From: Promicromonospora sp. MEB111
Lineage (GTDB): Bacteria > Actinomycetota > Actinomycetes > Actinomycetales > Cellulomonadaceae
Direction: 5' to 3'
Length of the DNA: 64,000 nt
Assembly: GCF_030209445.1 (NCBI RefSeq)
Contig: NZ_JARVSD010000012.1
Coordinates: 247,841-311,840 of the forward strand
In this document: positions 40,688 through 49,115 of the stretch, piece after piece
Layout of the letters: every line of letters begins with the position of its first letter
How positions within the stretch are numbered: the first letter of the stretch is position 1
Program-made: the position numbers and the translations under genes
The notes under the pieces: generated by a model
Database searches by the model: none
What the model was told of the DNA's origin: nothing
What the model saw: only the letters and a program-made list of their open reading frames with translations

Positions 40688-41295
40688 ACCCCACCCGACC
40701 CGCCGACTGGTCCCACCTCCTGCAGCGGACCCGCCAGCGCCTGACCAACGACCCCACCGCGCGACCCCTGCCCGAGATCACCGTCGAGACCGGCCCCACC
40801 CTGCGTGGCTGGACCCTCCGCCTCGCCCTCCTCCTGCTCGTCCCCGCGCTGTTCCTCACCGCCGCCTCCCGCACCCCCGACCTGTCGACCGGGATCGTCT
40901 GGACCCTGGCCGCCCTCTTCACGATCCTCCTGACGGCACGCCCCACCCCCGCGACGGCAGCCGGCGCGCTCGTCCTGGCCGCCGTCCTCTTCTGGGGCCC
41001 GTCCCCGGGCCCGGACGACGGCGGGGCGTTCGACCCCTGGTCCCTCCTCGTCACGCTCCTGGGCTACCTCGTCGCCCGCCTCACCTGGTGGGCCGCCCAC
41101 GTCCCGCTCCGCGGCCGCGCGGAGATCGCCGCACTGCTCACCGACTGGCGACGCGACCTCGTCGTCCTGGGCGGCACCGCAGTCCTCGCGGCGTTCGCGA
41201 TGCTCGTCTCCGGGGCGACCCTGCCGGGCGCCGTCCTGCTCGCCGCCCTCGGCGTGGCCGGCATCGCGTTCGTCGCGCTGGCGACTCACCGCTGA
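40684..41295 (+). CDS. Polytopic membrane protein ending the MoxR operon
   Basis: A 203-aa protein with a ~40-residue cytoplasmic N-terminus and about six hydrophobic helices (LALLLLVPALFLTAA, IVWTLAALFTILLTA, LVVLGGTAVLAAFAMLV among them). No recognised domain. It starts by ATGA overlap with the DUF58 gene and is the last gene of the operon. It might replace the membrane part of the transglutaminase usually found in such clusters (inference). Confidence 0.75.
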   Translation: MNPTRPADWSHLLQRTRQRLTNDPTARPLPEITVETGPTLRGWTLRLALLLLVPALFLTAASRTPDLSTGIVWTLAALFTILLTARPTPATAAGALVLAAVLFWGPSPGPDDGGAFDPWSLLVTLLGYLVARLTWWAAHVPLRGRAEIAALLTDWRRDLVVLGGTAVLAAFAMLVSGATLPGAVLLAALGVAGIAFVALATHR

Positions 41296-41346
41296 CCGCG
41301 TGACGATGGACGCGTCCCACCGCCGGCCGGAACAGGAGGACCCCCG

Positions 41347-41859
41347 ATGTCCCCGAAGCTGCCCCGCTACACCGTCCCGTCCCTCACACCCGAGCAGGGG
41401 GCGGAGGTCGCCGAGATCCTCCAGCAGCGCCTGCACGCGCTGAACGACCTGCACCTGACCCTCAAGCACGTGCACTGGAACGTGGTAGGGCCGCACTTCA
41501 TCGGCGTCCACGAGATGCTCGACCCGCAGGTCGACGCCGTCCGCGCCATGGTCGACCAGATCGCCGAACGCATCGCCACCCTCGGCGTCGTGCCCGTGGG
41601 CACCCCCGGGGCGCTCGTCGCGTCCCGCACCTGGGACGACTACGCCCTGGGCCGCGCGCCCGCCATCCAGCACCTCGCGGCGCTCGACGACGTCTACGCC
41701 GGCGTCATCACCGCGCACCGCAACGCCGCCGACGCCACCGAGAAGCTCGACGACGTCACCAACGACCTGCTCATCGGGCACCTGCACGAGCTCGAGCAGT
41801 TCCACTGGTTCGTCCGCGCCCACCTGGAGTCGACGTCGGGCGCCCTCACGGAGTCCTGA
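41347..41859 (+). CDS. dps: Dps-family DNA-binding/ferritin-like protein
   Basis: A 170-aa four-helix ferritin-like protein forming 12-mers that oxidise and store iron and protect DNA. The interface ferroxidase motif is intact: HVHWNVVGPHFIGVHEMLDPQVD (in parts: His, His, Asp), with the conserved Trp. C-terminal HELEQFHWFVRAHLE is typical. AGGAGG at 41334-41339 precedes ATG 41347. A 22-bp hairpin follows. Its neighbourhood with the ectoine genes groups two stress functions. Confidence 0.94.
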   Translation: MSPKLPRYTVPSLTPEQGAEVAEILQQRLHALNDLHLTLKHVHWNVVGPHFIGVHEMLDPQVDAVRAMVDQIAERIATLGVVPVGTPGALVASRTWDDYALGRAPAIQHLAALDDVYAGVITAHRNAADATEKLDDVTNDLLIGHLHELEQFHWFVRAHLESTSGALTES

Positions 41860-41868
41860 CCCCCGCAC

Positions 41869-41916
41869 ACGTGTCAGACGCCCAGGTCACTCCGGTGACC
41901 TGGGCGTCTGACACGT
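41869..41916. terminator. Bidirectional terminator between dps and ectC
   Basis: Perfect 22-bp arms (41869-41890 and 41895-41916, starting acgtgtcagacg) with loop tccg, between two convergent genes. No T-tract, but a stem of this length should stop both transcripts. Confidence 0.85.
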
Positions 41917-41944
41917 TCGACGGCGGCGCGCGTCAGGCAGGGAG

Positions 41945-42334
41945 CTACTCCTCGGTCACCAGCGGGTACACGCCGTCGGCGTCATGCACCTCCCGCCCCG
42001 TGACGGGCGGGTTGAACGTGCAGATCAGCCGCAGGTCCGCCGTCGGCCGCATCGTGTGCTTCTCGTTGCCGTCCAGCAGGTACATCGTGCCGTCCGAGAT
42101 CTGGTGGCGCTCGCCGGTCTCCCGGTTCTCCAGCTCACCGGTGCCGCCCACGCAGTACACCGCCTCGACGTGGTTGGCGTACCACATCTCGGTCTCCGTG
42201 CCGGCGTACATGGTGGTCTCGTGGAACGAGAAGCCCACGCCCTCCTTGGCGAGCACCAGGCGGCGGCTCCGCCAGGTCTCGGACCGCACGTCGCGGTCGG
42301 TGCCCTCCAGGTCGGCCAGTCGCGTCACGATCAC
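41945..42334 (-). CDS. ectC: L-ectoine synthase
   Basis: A 129-aa cupin catalysing ring closure of N-acetyl-diaminobutyrate to ectoine. Family segments [38 protein letters not shown] (in parts; metal ligands Glu, Tyr, His), [14 protein letters not shown] and [21 protein letters not shown] are intact. GTG 42334 overlaps the ectB TGA (GTGA). Last gene of the ectABC operon for osmoprotection. Confidence 0.97.
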   Translation of the reverse strand: MIVTRLADLEGTDRDVRSETWRSRRLVLAKEGVGFSFHETTMYAGTETEMWYANHVEAVYCVGGTGELENRETGERHQISDGTMYLLDGNEKHTMRPTADLRLICTFNPPVTGREVHDADGVYPLVTEE

Positions 42335-43706
42335 TTGTCTTCCTCTCCTCGGGGGTCGGTCTGACGGACAGCGCTGTCGTGCACGGCCGGCGCGCCCAGC
42401 ACCTCGGCCGTCGCCGCCGCGATGACGTCCACCCCGGAACGCAGCTCGTCCGGGCCGATGGTCAGCGCGGGCATCGTCTTGAGCACCTCGTCCTCGGGCC
42501 CGGACGTCTCGACCAGCAGGCCGCGCTCGTAGGACGCCGCGGCGATCTTCGACGCCGCCGACGGGTCGGGGAACTTGATGCCGGTCAGGAATCCCCGGCC
42601 CTTGACGACGGCGCCGTCGTACCCGTTCGCGATCTGGGTCAGGCCGTCGCGCAGCTCGGCGGCGCGCCCCTGACCCCCTCGGCGAAGGCGTCGTTGGCCC
42701 AGAACTGGTTCAGTGCCGCGGTGGCCGTGACGAACGAGGTGTTCTGCCCGCGGAAGGTGCCGTTGTGCTCGCCGGGCTCCCACTGGTCCAGCTCGGGGCG
42801 GATCAGGGTGAGCGCCATCGACAGCCCGAAGCCGGAGATCGACTTCGACAGGCACACGATGTCGGGCACGATGCCCGACTCCTCGAAGCTGAAGAACTCG
42901 CCCGTGCGGCCACAGCCGGCCTGCACGTCGTCCAGGATCAGCAGGATCCCGTGGGCACGGCACAGCTCGGACAGGGCCCGCAGCCACTCCGGCCGCGCGG
43001 CGCTGAGACCGCCCTCGCCCTGCACGGACTCCACGATGATCGCCCCGGGCTTGTCGACCCCGGACCCGCTGTCGCTCAGCACCCGTTCGAGCCAGAGGAA
43101 GTCCTCCGTGGCGCCCGAGAAGTAGTCGTCGTACGGGATCTTCGAGCTGTTGGTCAGCGGCAGGCCCGCGCCGTTGCGCTTCATCGAGTTGCCAGTCACC
43201 GACAGCGCGCCCAGCGTCATGCCGTGGAACGCGTTGGTGAACGACAGGATGTGCTGCCGGCCCGTCACCTTGCGGGCCAGCTTGAGGGCGCTCTCCACCG
43301 AGTTGGTCCCGGTCGGGCCGGGGAACATGACCTTGTAGTCGAGGTCGCGGGGCGCCAGGATCCGGTCCCGGAACGTCGTCAGGAACTCCCGTTTGGGCAC
43401 CGTGTGCATGTCGAGCGCGTGCACGATCCCGCCGCTGCGCAGGTAGTCGATCAACGCCTCCAGCAGCACCGGGTGGTTGTGCCCGTAGTTGAGGGCACCC
43501 GCTCCGGCGAAGAAGTCGAGATAACTTCGCCCGTCCTCGGCCTGGATCGTGCTGCCGGACGCCGTGGTGAAGGTCGTGGGCCAGCTGCGGCAGTAGCTGC
43601 GCACCTGGGACTCGAGGTCGTCGAAGATGCTCGTGGGGCCGGTGCTGCTGGTGCTGCCGGTGCTGCTGGTCGACGGGCCGGTGGGCATGGCGGTGTTCGG
43701 GCGCAT
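42331..43706 (-). pseudogene. ectB: Diaminobutyrate-2-oxoglutarate transaminase, frameshifted
   Basis: PLP aminotransferase making 2,4-diaminobutyrate from aspartate semialdehyde. The first ~345 residues are intact in one frame: [66 protein letters not shown], and the PLP Lys in [10 protein letters not shown]. After WANDAFAEG the frame is lost and the C-terminal ~115 residues ([19 protein letters not shown] ... [12 protein letters not shown]) continue in the -1 frame. The break maps to a run of five C (five G in the mRNA) at 42674-42678; six would restore one frame. With ectA and ectC intact, a sequencing indel or slippery tract is more likely than true decay. The N-terminal [12 protein letters not shown] is a repeat. 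Confidence 0.9.
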
Positions 43707-43719
43707 GGCTCCTTCTGCG

Positions 43720-43740
43720 GTCCGGCCCTGCTGGCCGGAC
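43720..43740 (-). other. Small hairpin in the ectA-ectB gap
   Basis: gtccggcc / ggccggac with a 5-nt loop in the 102-bp gap between ectA and ectB; may stabilise or attenuate the mRNA. Confidence 0.4.
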
Positions 43741-43808
43741 TCGGCTGGGGTTGATCGGTGGTGTGGTGCTGCTTCAGGTCGTGCCGGGGAGGCTGACCGG
43801 GACCAAGG

Positions 43809-44327
43809 TCAGGAGAGGGGGCCGATGCGGAACACGAGCTCCGCGTCATGGCCGTCCGGGAACGCCTCCGTGGGGAAGACGGTCCGCACGTCGACGGGCG
43901 CACCCTGGGCCGACGCGAAGGACATGAACAGGGCGATCGACGCCGTGTTGTCCGAGGTGATGGTGGTCTCGACGTGGGTGCACCCGGGATGCTGCCCCGC
44001 GAGGTGCGCGAGCATCCGGGACGCCAGCCGCTGTCCGCGGTAGGCGTGGTCCACGGCCACCTGCCAGACCATCAGCGTGGTCGGCTCGTCGGGCCGAACG
44101 TACCCCGTGACGAACCCCGCGGGTTCGCCGTCCACGGTCACGACGACCGACGTCCGGGCGAAGTCACGTGCCCAGAGGAGGTACGCGTAGGACGAGTTGA
44201 GGTCCAGCGTCTTGCTGTCGCGCGCCAGGCGCCACATCGCTGCTCCGTCATCGACGGTGGGCTCCCTCAGCGCCACCGTGGTCTCGGTCGGATGGATGTG
44301 CTTGAGTTCCTCTTCGAGGTTCTGCAT
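43809..44327 (-). CDS. ectA: L-2,4-diaminobutyric acid acetyltransferase
   Basis: A 172-aa GNAT enzyme, second step of ectoine synthesis. Typical EctA segments: REPTVDDGAAMWRLARDSKTLDLNSSYAYLLWARDF (in parts), VWQVAVDHAYRGQRLASRML (acetyl-CoA loop R-G-Q-R-L-A), and THVETTITSDNTASIALFMSFA. ATG 44327 is chosen since family similarity begins at MQNLEEELKHIHPTE; the longer frame to 44471 would overlap the divergent GNAT promoter. First gene of ectABC. Confidence 0.95.
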   Translation of the reverse strand: MQNLEEELKHIHPTETTVALREPTVDDGAAMWRLARDSKTLDLNSSYAYLLWARDFARTSVVVTVDGEPAGFVTGYVRPDEPTTLMVWQVAVDHAYRGQRLASRMLAHLAGQHPGCTHVETTITSDNTASIALFMSFASAQGAPVDVRTVFPTEAFPDGHDAELVFRIGPLS

Positions 44328-44446
44328 GACAAATCGACCGTAACGAACTTGGGTGATAATTGCACATTGCGAACCCGTGACGATCTCGTGACCGGCATGA
44401 TCGCGCGGCAAACTCGGGGTAACGCCGCCAGTGCACTCCGGCGCGC

Positions 44447-44452
44447 TAGTCT
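44447..44452 (+). promoter_or_regulatory. -10 (TAGTCT) of the GNAT gene
   Basis: Ends 6 nt before GTG 44459: leaderless arrangement. Confidence 0.55.
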
Positions 44453-44458
44453 GACGCG

Positions 44459-45091
44459 GTGAGCGAGCCATTCATCCGTCAGTACCGCGTCGCCGACCGA
44501 GCCGACGTCGCCGACATCTGCGTCCGCACCGCCGCGGCCGGGACCGACGCGCGCGGCATCTACTCGTCCGACCTGATCATGCCCGACGTCTACGCCTTGC
44601 CTTACGTGGACCACTCCCCCGACCTCGCCTGGGTCGTCGAGCACGAGGGCCGCGCCGCCGGGTACATCGTCGCCGTCGCCGACACCCAGGCCTTCGCCGC
44701 ATGGTGGGCGCGCGAGTGGACACCGGGCTTCGTCGAGCGCCACCCCGCACCCGGCCCGGCCACCGGGCACAACCCCGGCTACACCGAGGCCCAGCTCCTG
44801 CGCGACGGAGCGGACCCCGAGCGCATGGTCCGCGGCCTGCGCCACGGCGAGCTGACGACACACCCGGCCCACCTGCACATCGACCTGCTGCCCGTGCTGC
44901 AGCGCCGCGGCCTGGGCTCCCGGCTCATCGACACGCTCCGCGCGGCGCTCGCGGAACGGGGCGTGCCGGGCGTGCACCTCGGCTACGCGTCGGAGAACAC
45001 CGCGGCCGCCAAGTTCTACGACCGGTACGGCTTCACGGAGCTCCCGTCCTCGACCCCGCGGTCCCCGCTCGTAGGCATCGCCACCTCCTGA
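44459..45091 (+). CDS. GNAT-family N-acetyltransferase
   Basis: A 210-aa acetyltransferase of the group resembling the HAT-like C-terminus of human O-GlcNAcase: IRQYRVADRADVADICVRTA, AGYIVAVADTQAFAAWWAREW, then a helical insertion, and the acetyl-CoA site LLPVLQRRGLGSRLIDTLRAAL (Q/R-R-G-L-G-S) with ASENTAAAKFYDRYGF. The substrate is unknown. Divergent from ectA, leaderless start. Confidence 0.88.
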   Translation: MSEPFIRQYRVADRADVADICVRTAAAGTDARGIYSSDLIMPDVYALPYVDHSPDLAWVVEHEGRAAGYIVAVADTQAFAAWWAREWTPGFVERHPAPGPATGHNPGYTEAQLLRDGADPERMVRGLRHGELTTHPAHLHIDLLPVLQRRGLGSRLIDTLRAALAERGVPGVHLGYASENTAAAKFYDRYGFTELPSSTPRSPLVGIATS

Positions 45092-45093
45092 AC

Positions 45094-45164
45094 CCCTCGT
45101 TGAGTGCTGGGTATTCGCCCTTTTTCGCGTGCCAAAAGGGCGAATACCCAGCACTCAACGAGGG
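45094..45164. repeat. Perfect 31-bp inverted repeat
   Basis: Arms 45094-45124 (ccctcgttgagtgctgggta...) and 45134-45164 are exact complements, loop of 9 nt (tcgcgtgcc). It lies between convergent genes and may be a bidirectional terminator, but the length and the AT-rich inner end (four A/T pairs) also fit a small repeated palindromic element. Confidence 0.9.
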
Positions 45165-45770
45165 TCAGCCTTCCTGGGCGGCGTCCGTCCAGGCGCGGCG
45201 GACCTGCTCGAAGCGGGTCGGCAGCGGCGGGCGCAGCGCGCCGTACCGGGCGTTGGTCCGGTGCACGAACCTCCGCCACGACAGCACCAGGCCCTGCCGC
45301 GTGATCGGCAGTCCGGACGCGACGGTGGTCCCGTTGTCGTGCGTGTGGTGCACCGTGAGCAGCAGCGCCCGCGGCACCGAGCCCTCCAGCTCCGCGGCGA
45401 GCTCCTCCCGCACCACCATCCAGTGCTTGAGCAGCACCACGAGGTCGGCCGGCAGCAGGTGCCGCCGCGGCGTGCGGTGCTTGCCGTGCCGCACCAGCAC
45501 GCTGCCCTCGGTCGCCTTGGCGCGCGCCGGCCCCAGGTCGATGTCCTCGACCCGCACGCGCAGCAGGTCGCCGTACCGGGAGCCGGTTGCCCGCACCAGC
45601 CCCGTGATCACCGCCAGGCGCGCCGCCTCCGGCTTGGCCCCCGGCCGCATCGCCTCCGTGGACAGCTCACGCCACACCCACTCGGCCTCCTCGAGGGTCA
45701 CCGGCGGCCGCGGGTACCGGCCCGGCTCCCCGGTCCGTGCTGGTGGTGAGACGACGTCGTCACTGGTCAT
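45165..45770 (-). CDS. Tyrosine-recombinase-like protein lacking the C-terminal catalytic motifs
   Basis: A 201-aa protein matching the first half of an integrase catalytic domain: VITGLVRATGSRYGDLLRVRVEDID carries the first Arg (in parts), and VLVRHGKHRTPRRHLLPADL the Lys/beta-hairpin region. The HxxR, LGH and Tyr motifs are absent; the end is RFEQVRRAWTDAAQEG. It lacks an N-terminal core-binding domain too. It may bind DNA without recombining, or be a remnant. ATG 45770 is chosen because TAGATT ends 7 nt upstream and the longer start lies in that -10. Confidence 0.65.
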   Translation of the reverse strand: MTSDDVVSPPARTGEPGRYPRPPVTLEEAEWVWRELSTEAMRPGAKPEAARLAVITGLVRATGSRYGDLLRVRVEDIDLGPARAKATEGSVLVRHGKHRTPRRHLLPADLVVLLKHWMVVREELAAELEGSVPRALLLTVHHTHDNGTTVASGLPITRQGLVLSWRRFVHRTNARYGALRPPLPTRFEQVRRAWTDAAQEG

Positions 45771-45777
45771 GGGTGTC

Positions 45778-45805
45778 AATCTACGCTTGGCACACTATTA
45801 ATCAA
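45778..45805 (-). promoter_or_regulatory. Promoter of the recombinase-like gene
   Basis: On the minus strand TTGATT, 16-bp spacer, TAGATT (45783-45778), ending 7 nt before ATG 45770. One of the few promoters here with a clear -35. Confidence 0.65.
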
Positions 45806-45835
45806 GGGGACGCGCGAAGAGAGCGGGCGGTCTCA

Positions 45836-45841
45836 TAGGCT
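45836..45841 (+). promoter_or_regulatory. -10 (TAGGCT) of the YigZ gene
   Basis: Ends 6 nt before GTG 45848: leaderless arrangement. Confidence 0.55.
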
Positions 45842-45847
45842 CTTCCG

Positions 45848-46525
45848 GTGGACCTCCCCGGCACGATCGCCCGCCCCGTCGACCACGAGCTGGTCATCAA
45901 GAAGTCCCGGTTCCTGGCCCACCTCGCGCCCGCCCGCAGCGTCGCGGAGGCCGACGCCGTCATCGCGCGCCTCCGCAAGGAGCTCTGGGACGCGCGGCAC
46001 CACTGCGTCGCCATTGTCCTCGGGACGCATGCCGACCAGGCCCGCTCCTCCGACGACGGGGAGCCGAGCGGCACCGCCGGCGTCCCGATGCTGGAGGTCC
46101 TGCGGCACCGCGGCCTCACGGACCTGGTCGCCGTCGTCACACGGTACTTCGGCGGCGTGAAGCTGGGGGCGGGCGGGCTGGTGCGCGCCTACTCGGGCGC
46201 GGTCGCCGCCGTCCTGGACGAGGCCGCCGCGACCGGCGCCCTGCTGCGCCGCGAGCTGCTCCTGGAGACCGAGGTCCCGGTCCCCCACGCCGACGCCGGC
46301 CGGATCGACAACATGCTGCGCGACTGGGCCTCCACGCACGGTTCGGTCATGGAGCAACCGGCCTACGACGCCGTCGCCCGGCTGCGGCTCCTCGTGCCCC
46401 AGGACCAGGTCGAGACCCTGGTCGCCGACGTCGCCGCCGCCTCGGCGGGCACCCTCTCCCCCGTCGTCGGTGACGCCCGCGTCGTCGACGTGCCCGTCCC
46501 GGCGTCCCCGGCGCGTCGTCCTTGA
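45848..46525 (+). CDS. YigZ/IMPACT-family protein
   Basis: A 225-aa cytoplasmic protein of the UPF0029/IMPACT family: KKSRFLAHLAPARSVAEADAV, the signature DDGEPSGTAGVPMLEVL (residues ~77-93) and VVTRYFGGVKLGAGGLVRAY. The C-terminal DUF1949 half is present. Bacterial members are thought to act on ribosomes or nucleic acids, but no reaction is established. Single gene. Confidence 0.92.
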   Translation: MDLPGTIARPVDHELVIKKSRFLAHLAPARSVAEADAVIARLRKELWDARHHCVAIVLGTHADQARSSDDGEPSGTAGVPMLEVLRHRGLTDLVAVVTRYFGGVKLGAGGLVRAYSGAVAAVLDEAAATGALLRRELLLETEVPVPHADAGRIDNMLRDWASTHGSVMEQPAYDAVARLRLLVPQDQVETLVADVAAASAGTLSPVVGDARVVDVPVPASPARRP

Positions 46526-46634
46526 CTGGTCCCACGGCGGGGTGAATTGTCTGGGGCACCCAGCACGTGCCCGCAAGCAAGGCTCGCCAGGCAAGACCCG
46601 CGCAAGCAAGGCCCGCACCGTGGAGGGACCGACC

Positions 46635-48056
46635 ATGCACCGTCGCATCCGCCCGTCCGTCGTCGCACTGACCACCGCCGCCCTGCTCGCCGCGTGCGGC
46701 GCGCCCGCCGAGGAGCAGGCCGGGTCCATCACCTTCTGGACGCCGCAGTCCACGCCCGAACGGGTCGCCGCCCAGGAGGCGGTCGCCGAACGCTTCACGC
46801 AGGAGACCGGGATCGAGGTCGACGTCGTCCCGCTCGCCGCGGCCGACCAGGACCAGTCCCTGGTGACCGGCGCGGCCTCGGGCGAGGTACCCGACGTGAT
46901 CCTCGCGGGCGCCTCGCAGGTCACCTCCTGGCAGTCCCAGGGCCTCCTGGACACCGACGTCGTCCAGGAGACCCTCGACACCCTGGACCCCGCCACGTTC
47001 AACGAGAACGCGCTCGGCGCGGTCACGGTGCAGGACGCCGACACCGGCGAGAGCACGATCGCCGCCGTCCCCAGCGACGGCTGGGTGCACCTCATCGCCT
47101 ACCGCACCGATCTGCTGGAGGCGGCGGGCGTCGAGGTACCCACCACGGTCGCCGAGCTGGCGCAGGCCGCGACCACGGTCAAGGAGGAGCTGGACGTCAC
47201 CGGCATCGCCCTGGGCACGCAGTCCGGCACGGCGTCGGGCACGGAGGGGATCGAGTCGATCTTCCAGTCCGCGGGCTGCCGGCTCGTGTCCGACGGCGAG
47301 GTGACCATCGACTCGCCCGAGTGCACCGAGGCCGCCGGGCTGTTCAAGGAGCTGCGCGACTCGTCGGTCGCGGGCGACTACGACGTCGAGTCCGCCCGCG
47401 CCGCGTACCTCGCGGGCGACGCCGCCATGCTGCTGTTCTCGACCCACATCCTGGACGAGCTCGCGAACCTCGACGAGGCGGTGCCGCCGTCGTGCGAGCA
47501 GTGCACCGACGACCCCGAGTTCCTCGCGAAGAACTCGGGCTTCATCACGGTCCTGGATCCGCCGGGTGCCTCGGCGTCCTCCGCCGACAACTCCGCCGAC
47601 GACTCCGCCACGCCCGCCCAGTTCGGCGCCACCCTCGCCTACGCCGTCCCGGCCCACGCGAACGCCGACGAGGCCCGGCAGTACGTCGAGTTCGTGCTGG
47701 GCGAGGGCTACGCCGACACCCTGGCCGTCGCGACGGAGGGCCGCCTTCCCCTGCGGACCGGGACGCCCGAGAACCCGACCGAGTACCTGGACGCCTGGGG
47801 CGGCCTGGGCTTCGGGCCCAAGGTCGAGTCCTCGGTCGCCGAGGTGTACGGCGACGACCTGGTCACCGCCATGGGCGAGGGCATGTCTGCCGTCGCGCGC
47901 TGGGGCCAGGGCACGCCGGACGCGACGCTCGCCGGCCTCGTGGCCACCCAGGGCACGCTCGCGCAGCAGCTCGACCCGCTGTACCGCGGCACGGACCCCG
48001 CCGACGTGACCGGGCAGATGGCCGCCGACGTCACGGCACTGCAGCAGGACCAGTGA
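46635..48056 (+). CDS. Extracellular sugar-binding lipoprotein of an ABC importer
   Basis: A 473-aa family-1 type solute-binding protein. Signal peptide RPSVVALTTAALLAAC with lipobox LAAC; then ITFWTPQSTPERVAAQEAV, ASGEVPDVILAGASQVTSWQSQGLL and GWVHLIAYRTDLLEAAGVEVP, typical of oligosaccharide-binding proteins. ATG 46635 has GGAGGG 7 nt upstream. A short repeat SADNSADDSA lies near residue 318. First gene of an operon with two permeases, an oxidoreductase and a GH89; the next gene starts by GTGA overlap. Confidence 0.92.
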   Translation: MHRRIRPSVVALTTAALLAACGAPAEEQAGSITFWTPQSTPERVAAQEAVAERFTQETGIEVDVVPLAAADQDQSLVTGAASGEVPDVILAGASQVTSWQSQGLLDTDVVQETLDTLDPATFNENALGAVTVQDADTGESTIAAVPSDGWVHLIAYRTDLLEAAGVEVPTTVAELAQAATTVKEELDVTGIALGTQSGTASGTEGIESIFQSAGCRLVSDGEVTIDSPECTEAAGLFKELRDSSVAGDYDVESARAAYLAGDAAMLLFSTHILDELANLDEAVPPSCEQCTDDPEFLAKNSGFITVLDPPGASASSADNSADDSATPAQFGATLAYAVPAHANADEARQYVEFVLGEGYADTLAVATEGRLPLRTGTPENPTEYLDAWGGLGFGPKVESSVAEVYGDDLVTAMGEGMSAVARWGQGTPDATLAGLVATQGTLAQQLDPLYRGTDPADVTGQMAADVTALQQDQ

Positions 48057-49075
48057 CGCCCGGGCGCCCGCCGTCGGCCCGCGCGAGGATCGCCCGCGCG
48101 TCCGGCGCCGAGCGGTCCGGCGCGGGGCCGTTCCCCGCTGCACCGCGCCGGACCTCGACGGGGCGCGCCCGGCGCGAGAACCGCTCGGGCTGGCTGCTCG
48201 TCTCCCCGTCCCTCGCGGTGGTCGGGCTCGTGGTGCTGCTGCCGTTCGCGCTGGTGGTCGTGTTCGGCTTCTCCGAGATCCGGCTGGTCGACATCCCGTA
48301 CCTCGGCACCGAGCCGATCGAGTGGTCGCTGGAGAACTTCCGGCGCGCGGCGGCGTCGCAGGCGTTCTGGGGCGCCCTGTGGACCACCGTGCTGTACGCG
48401 GGCCTGACGGCGGCCGGGTCGCTGGCCGTGGGCCTGGTGCTCGCGCTCGCGCTGCGGCGGCCCTTCGCCGGCCGCGGGCTCGTCCGCGCACTGCTGCTGG
48501 TCCCGTACGTGCTGCCCGTGGTGGCCGCGGCGACCATCTGGAAGACGATGCTGAACCCGCAGTACGGCGTCGTGAACGCGTTCGGGCGGGCCTACCTGGG
48601 CTGGGACACGCCGGTGGGCTTCCTCAGCACCACCACCGCGGACGTCTGGGGCATCCCCGTGCCGGTCGCGCTGCTGGTGGTGGTGCTGTTCGACATCTGG
48701 AAGTCGGCGCCGCTCGCGTTCCTGTTCCTCACTGCCCGGCTGCAGTCGGTGCCCGGGGAGATCGAGGAGGCCGCGGCGCTCGACGGCGCGAACCGCCGCC
48801 AGAACCTGCGGTTCATCCTGCTGCCGCAGCTGCGGGCCGTGGCCCTGCTGCTCCTGCTGCTGCGGTTCATCTGGTCGTTCCAGAGCTTCGACGACGTCTA
48901 CCTGCTCACCGAGGGCGCCGGGAGCACCCAGGTCATGGCCATCCAGGTCTACACCGAGCTGGTGACCAAGGCCGACATCGGCAGCGCGGCCGCGTTCGGG
49001 CTGCTCATGAGCCTGATCCTGGGCGTGCTCCTGGTGGGGTACGTGGCGCTGTCCCGCCGGACGGACGAGTCATGA
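48053..49075 (+). CDS. Sugar ABC transporter permease (MalF-like)
   Basis: A 340-aa membrane protein with six helices: basic N-terminus, WLLVSPSLAVVGLVVLLPFALVVVF (in parts), and the EAA loop EIEEAAALDGANRRQNLRFILLPQL (in parts) that docks the ATPase. GTG 48053 overlaps the stop of the binding-protein gene. Forms a heterodimer with the next permease. No ATPase gene is in the operon, so a shared MsiK-type ATPase from elsewhere is presumed. Confidence 0.92.
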   Translation: MTPGRPPSARARIARASGAERSGAGPFPAAPRRTSTGRARRENRSGWLLVSPSLAVVGLVVLLPFALVVVFGFSEIRLVDIPYLGTEPIEWSLENFRRAAASQAFWGALWTTVLYAGLTAAGSLAVGLVLALALRRPFAGRGLVRALLLVPYVLPVVAAATIWKTMLNPQYGVVNAFGRAYLGWDTPVGFLSTTTADVWGIPVPVALLVVVLFDIWKSAPLAFLFLTARLQSVPGEIEEAAALDGANRRQNLRFILLPQLRAVALLLLLLRFIWSFQSFDDVYLLTEGAGSTQVMAIQVYTELVTKADIGSAAAFGLLMSLILGVLLVGYVALSRRTDES

Positions 49076-49103
49076 GGCACCGGACACGTCAGAGGCACCG
49101 GAC
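49074..49103 (+). repeat. Duplicated 12-mer at the permease junction
   Basis: gaggcaccggac occurs at 49074-49085 and 49092-49103 in the gap between the two permease genes; the first copy overlaps the upstream stop codon. Confidence 0.8.
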
Positions 49104-49115
49104 GAGAGGAGCGTC

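Noticed and set aside
42331..42987. A separate small gene after ectB
   Set aside because: Its second half is plainly the EctB C-terminus; the first half is out-of-frame ectB. Treated as one frameshifted gene.
46547..49075. One large fused protein covering binding protein and permease
   Set aside because: Only the part after 48053 is permease; the first 500 codons are the wrong frame of the binding-protein gene.
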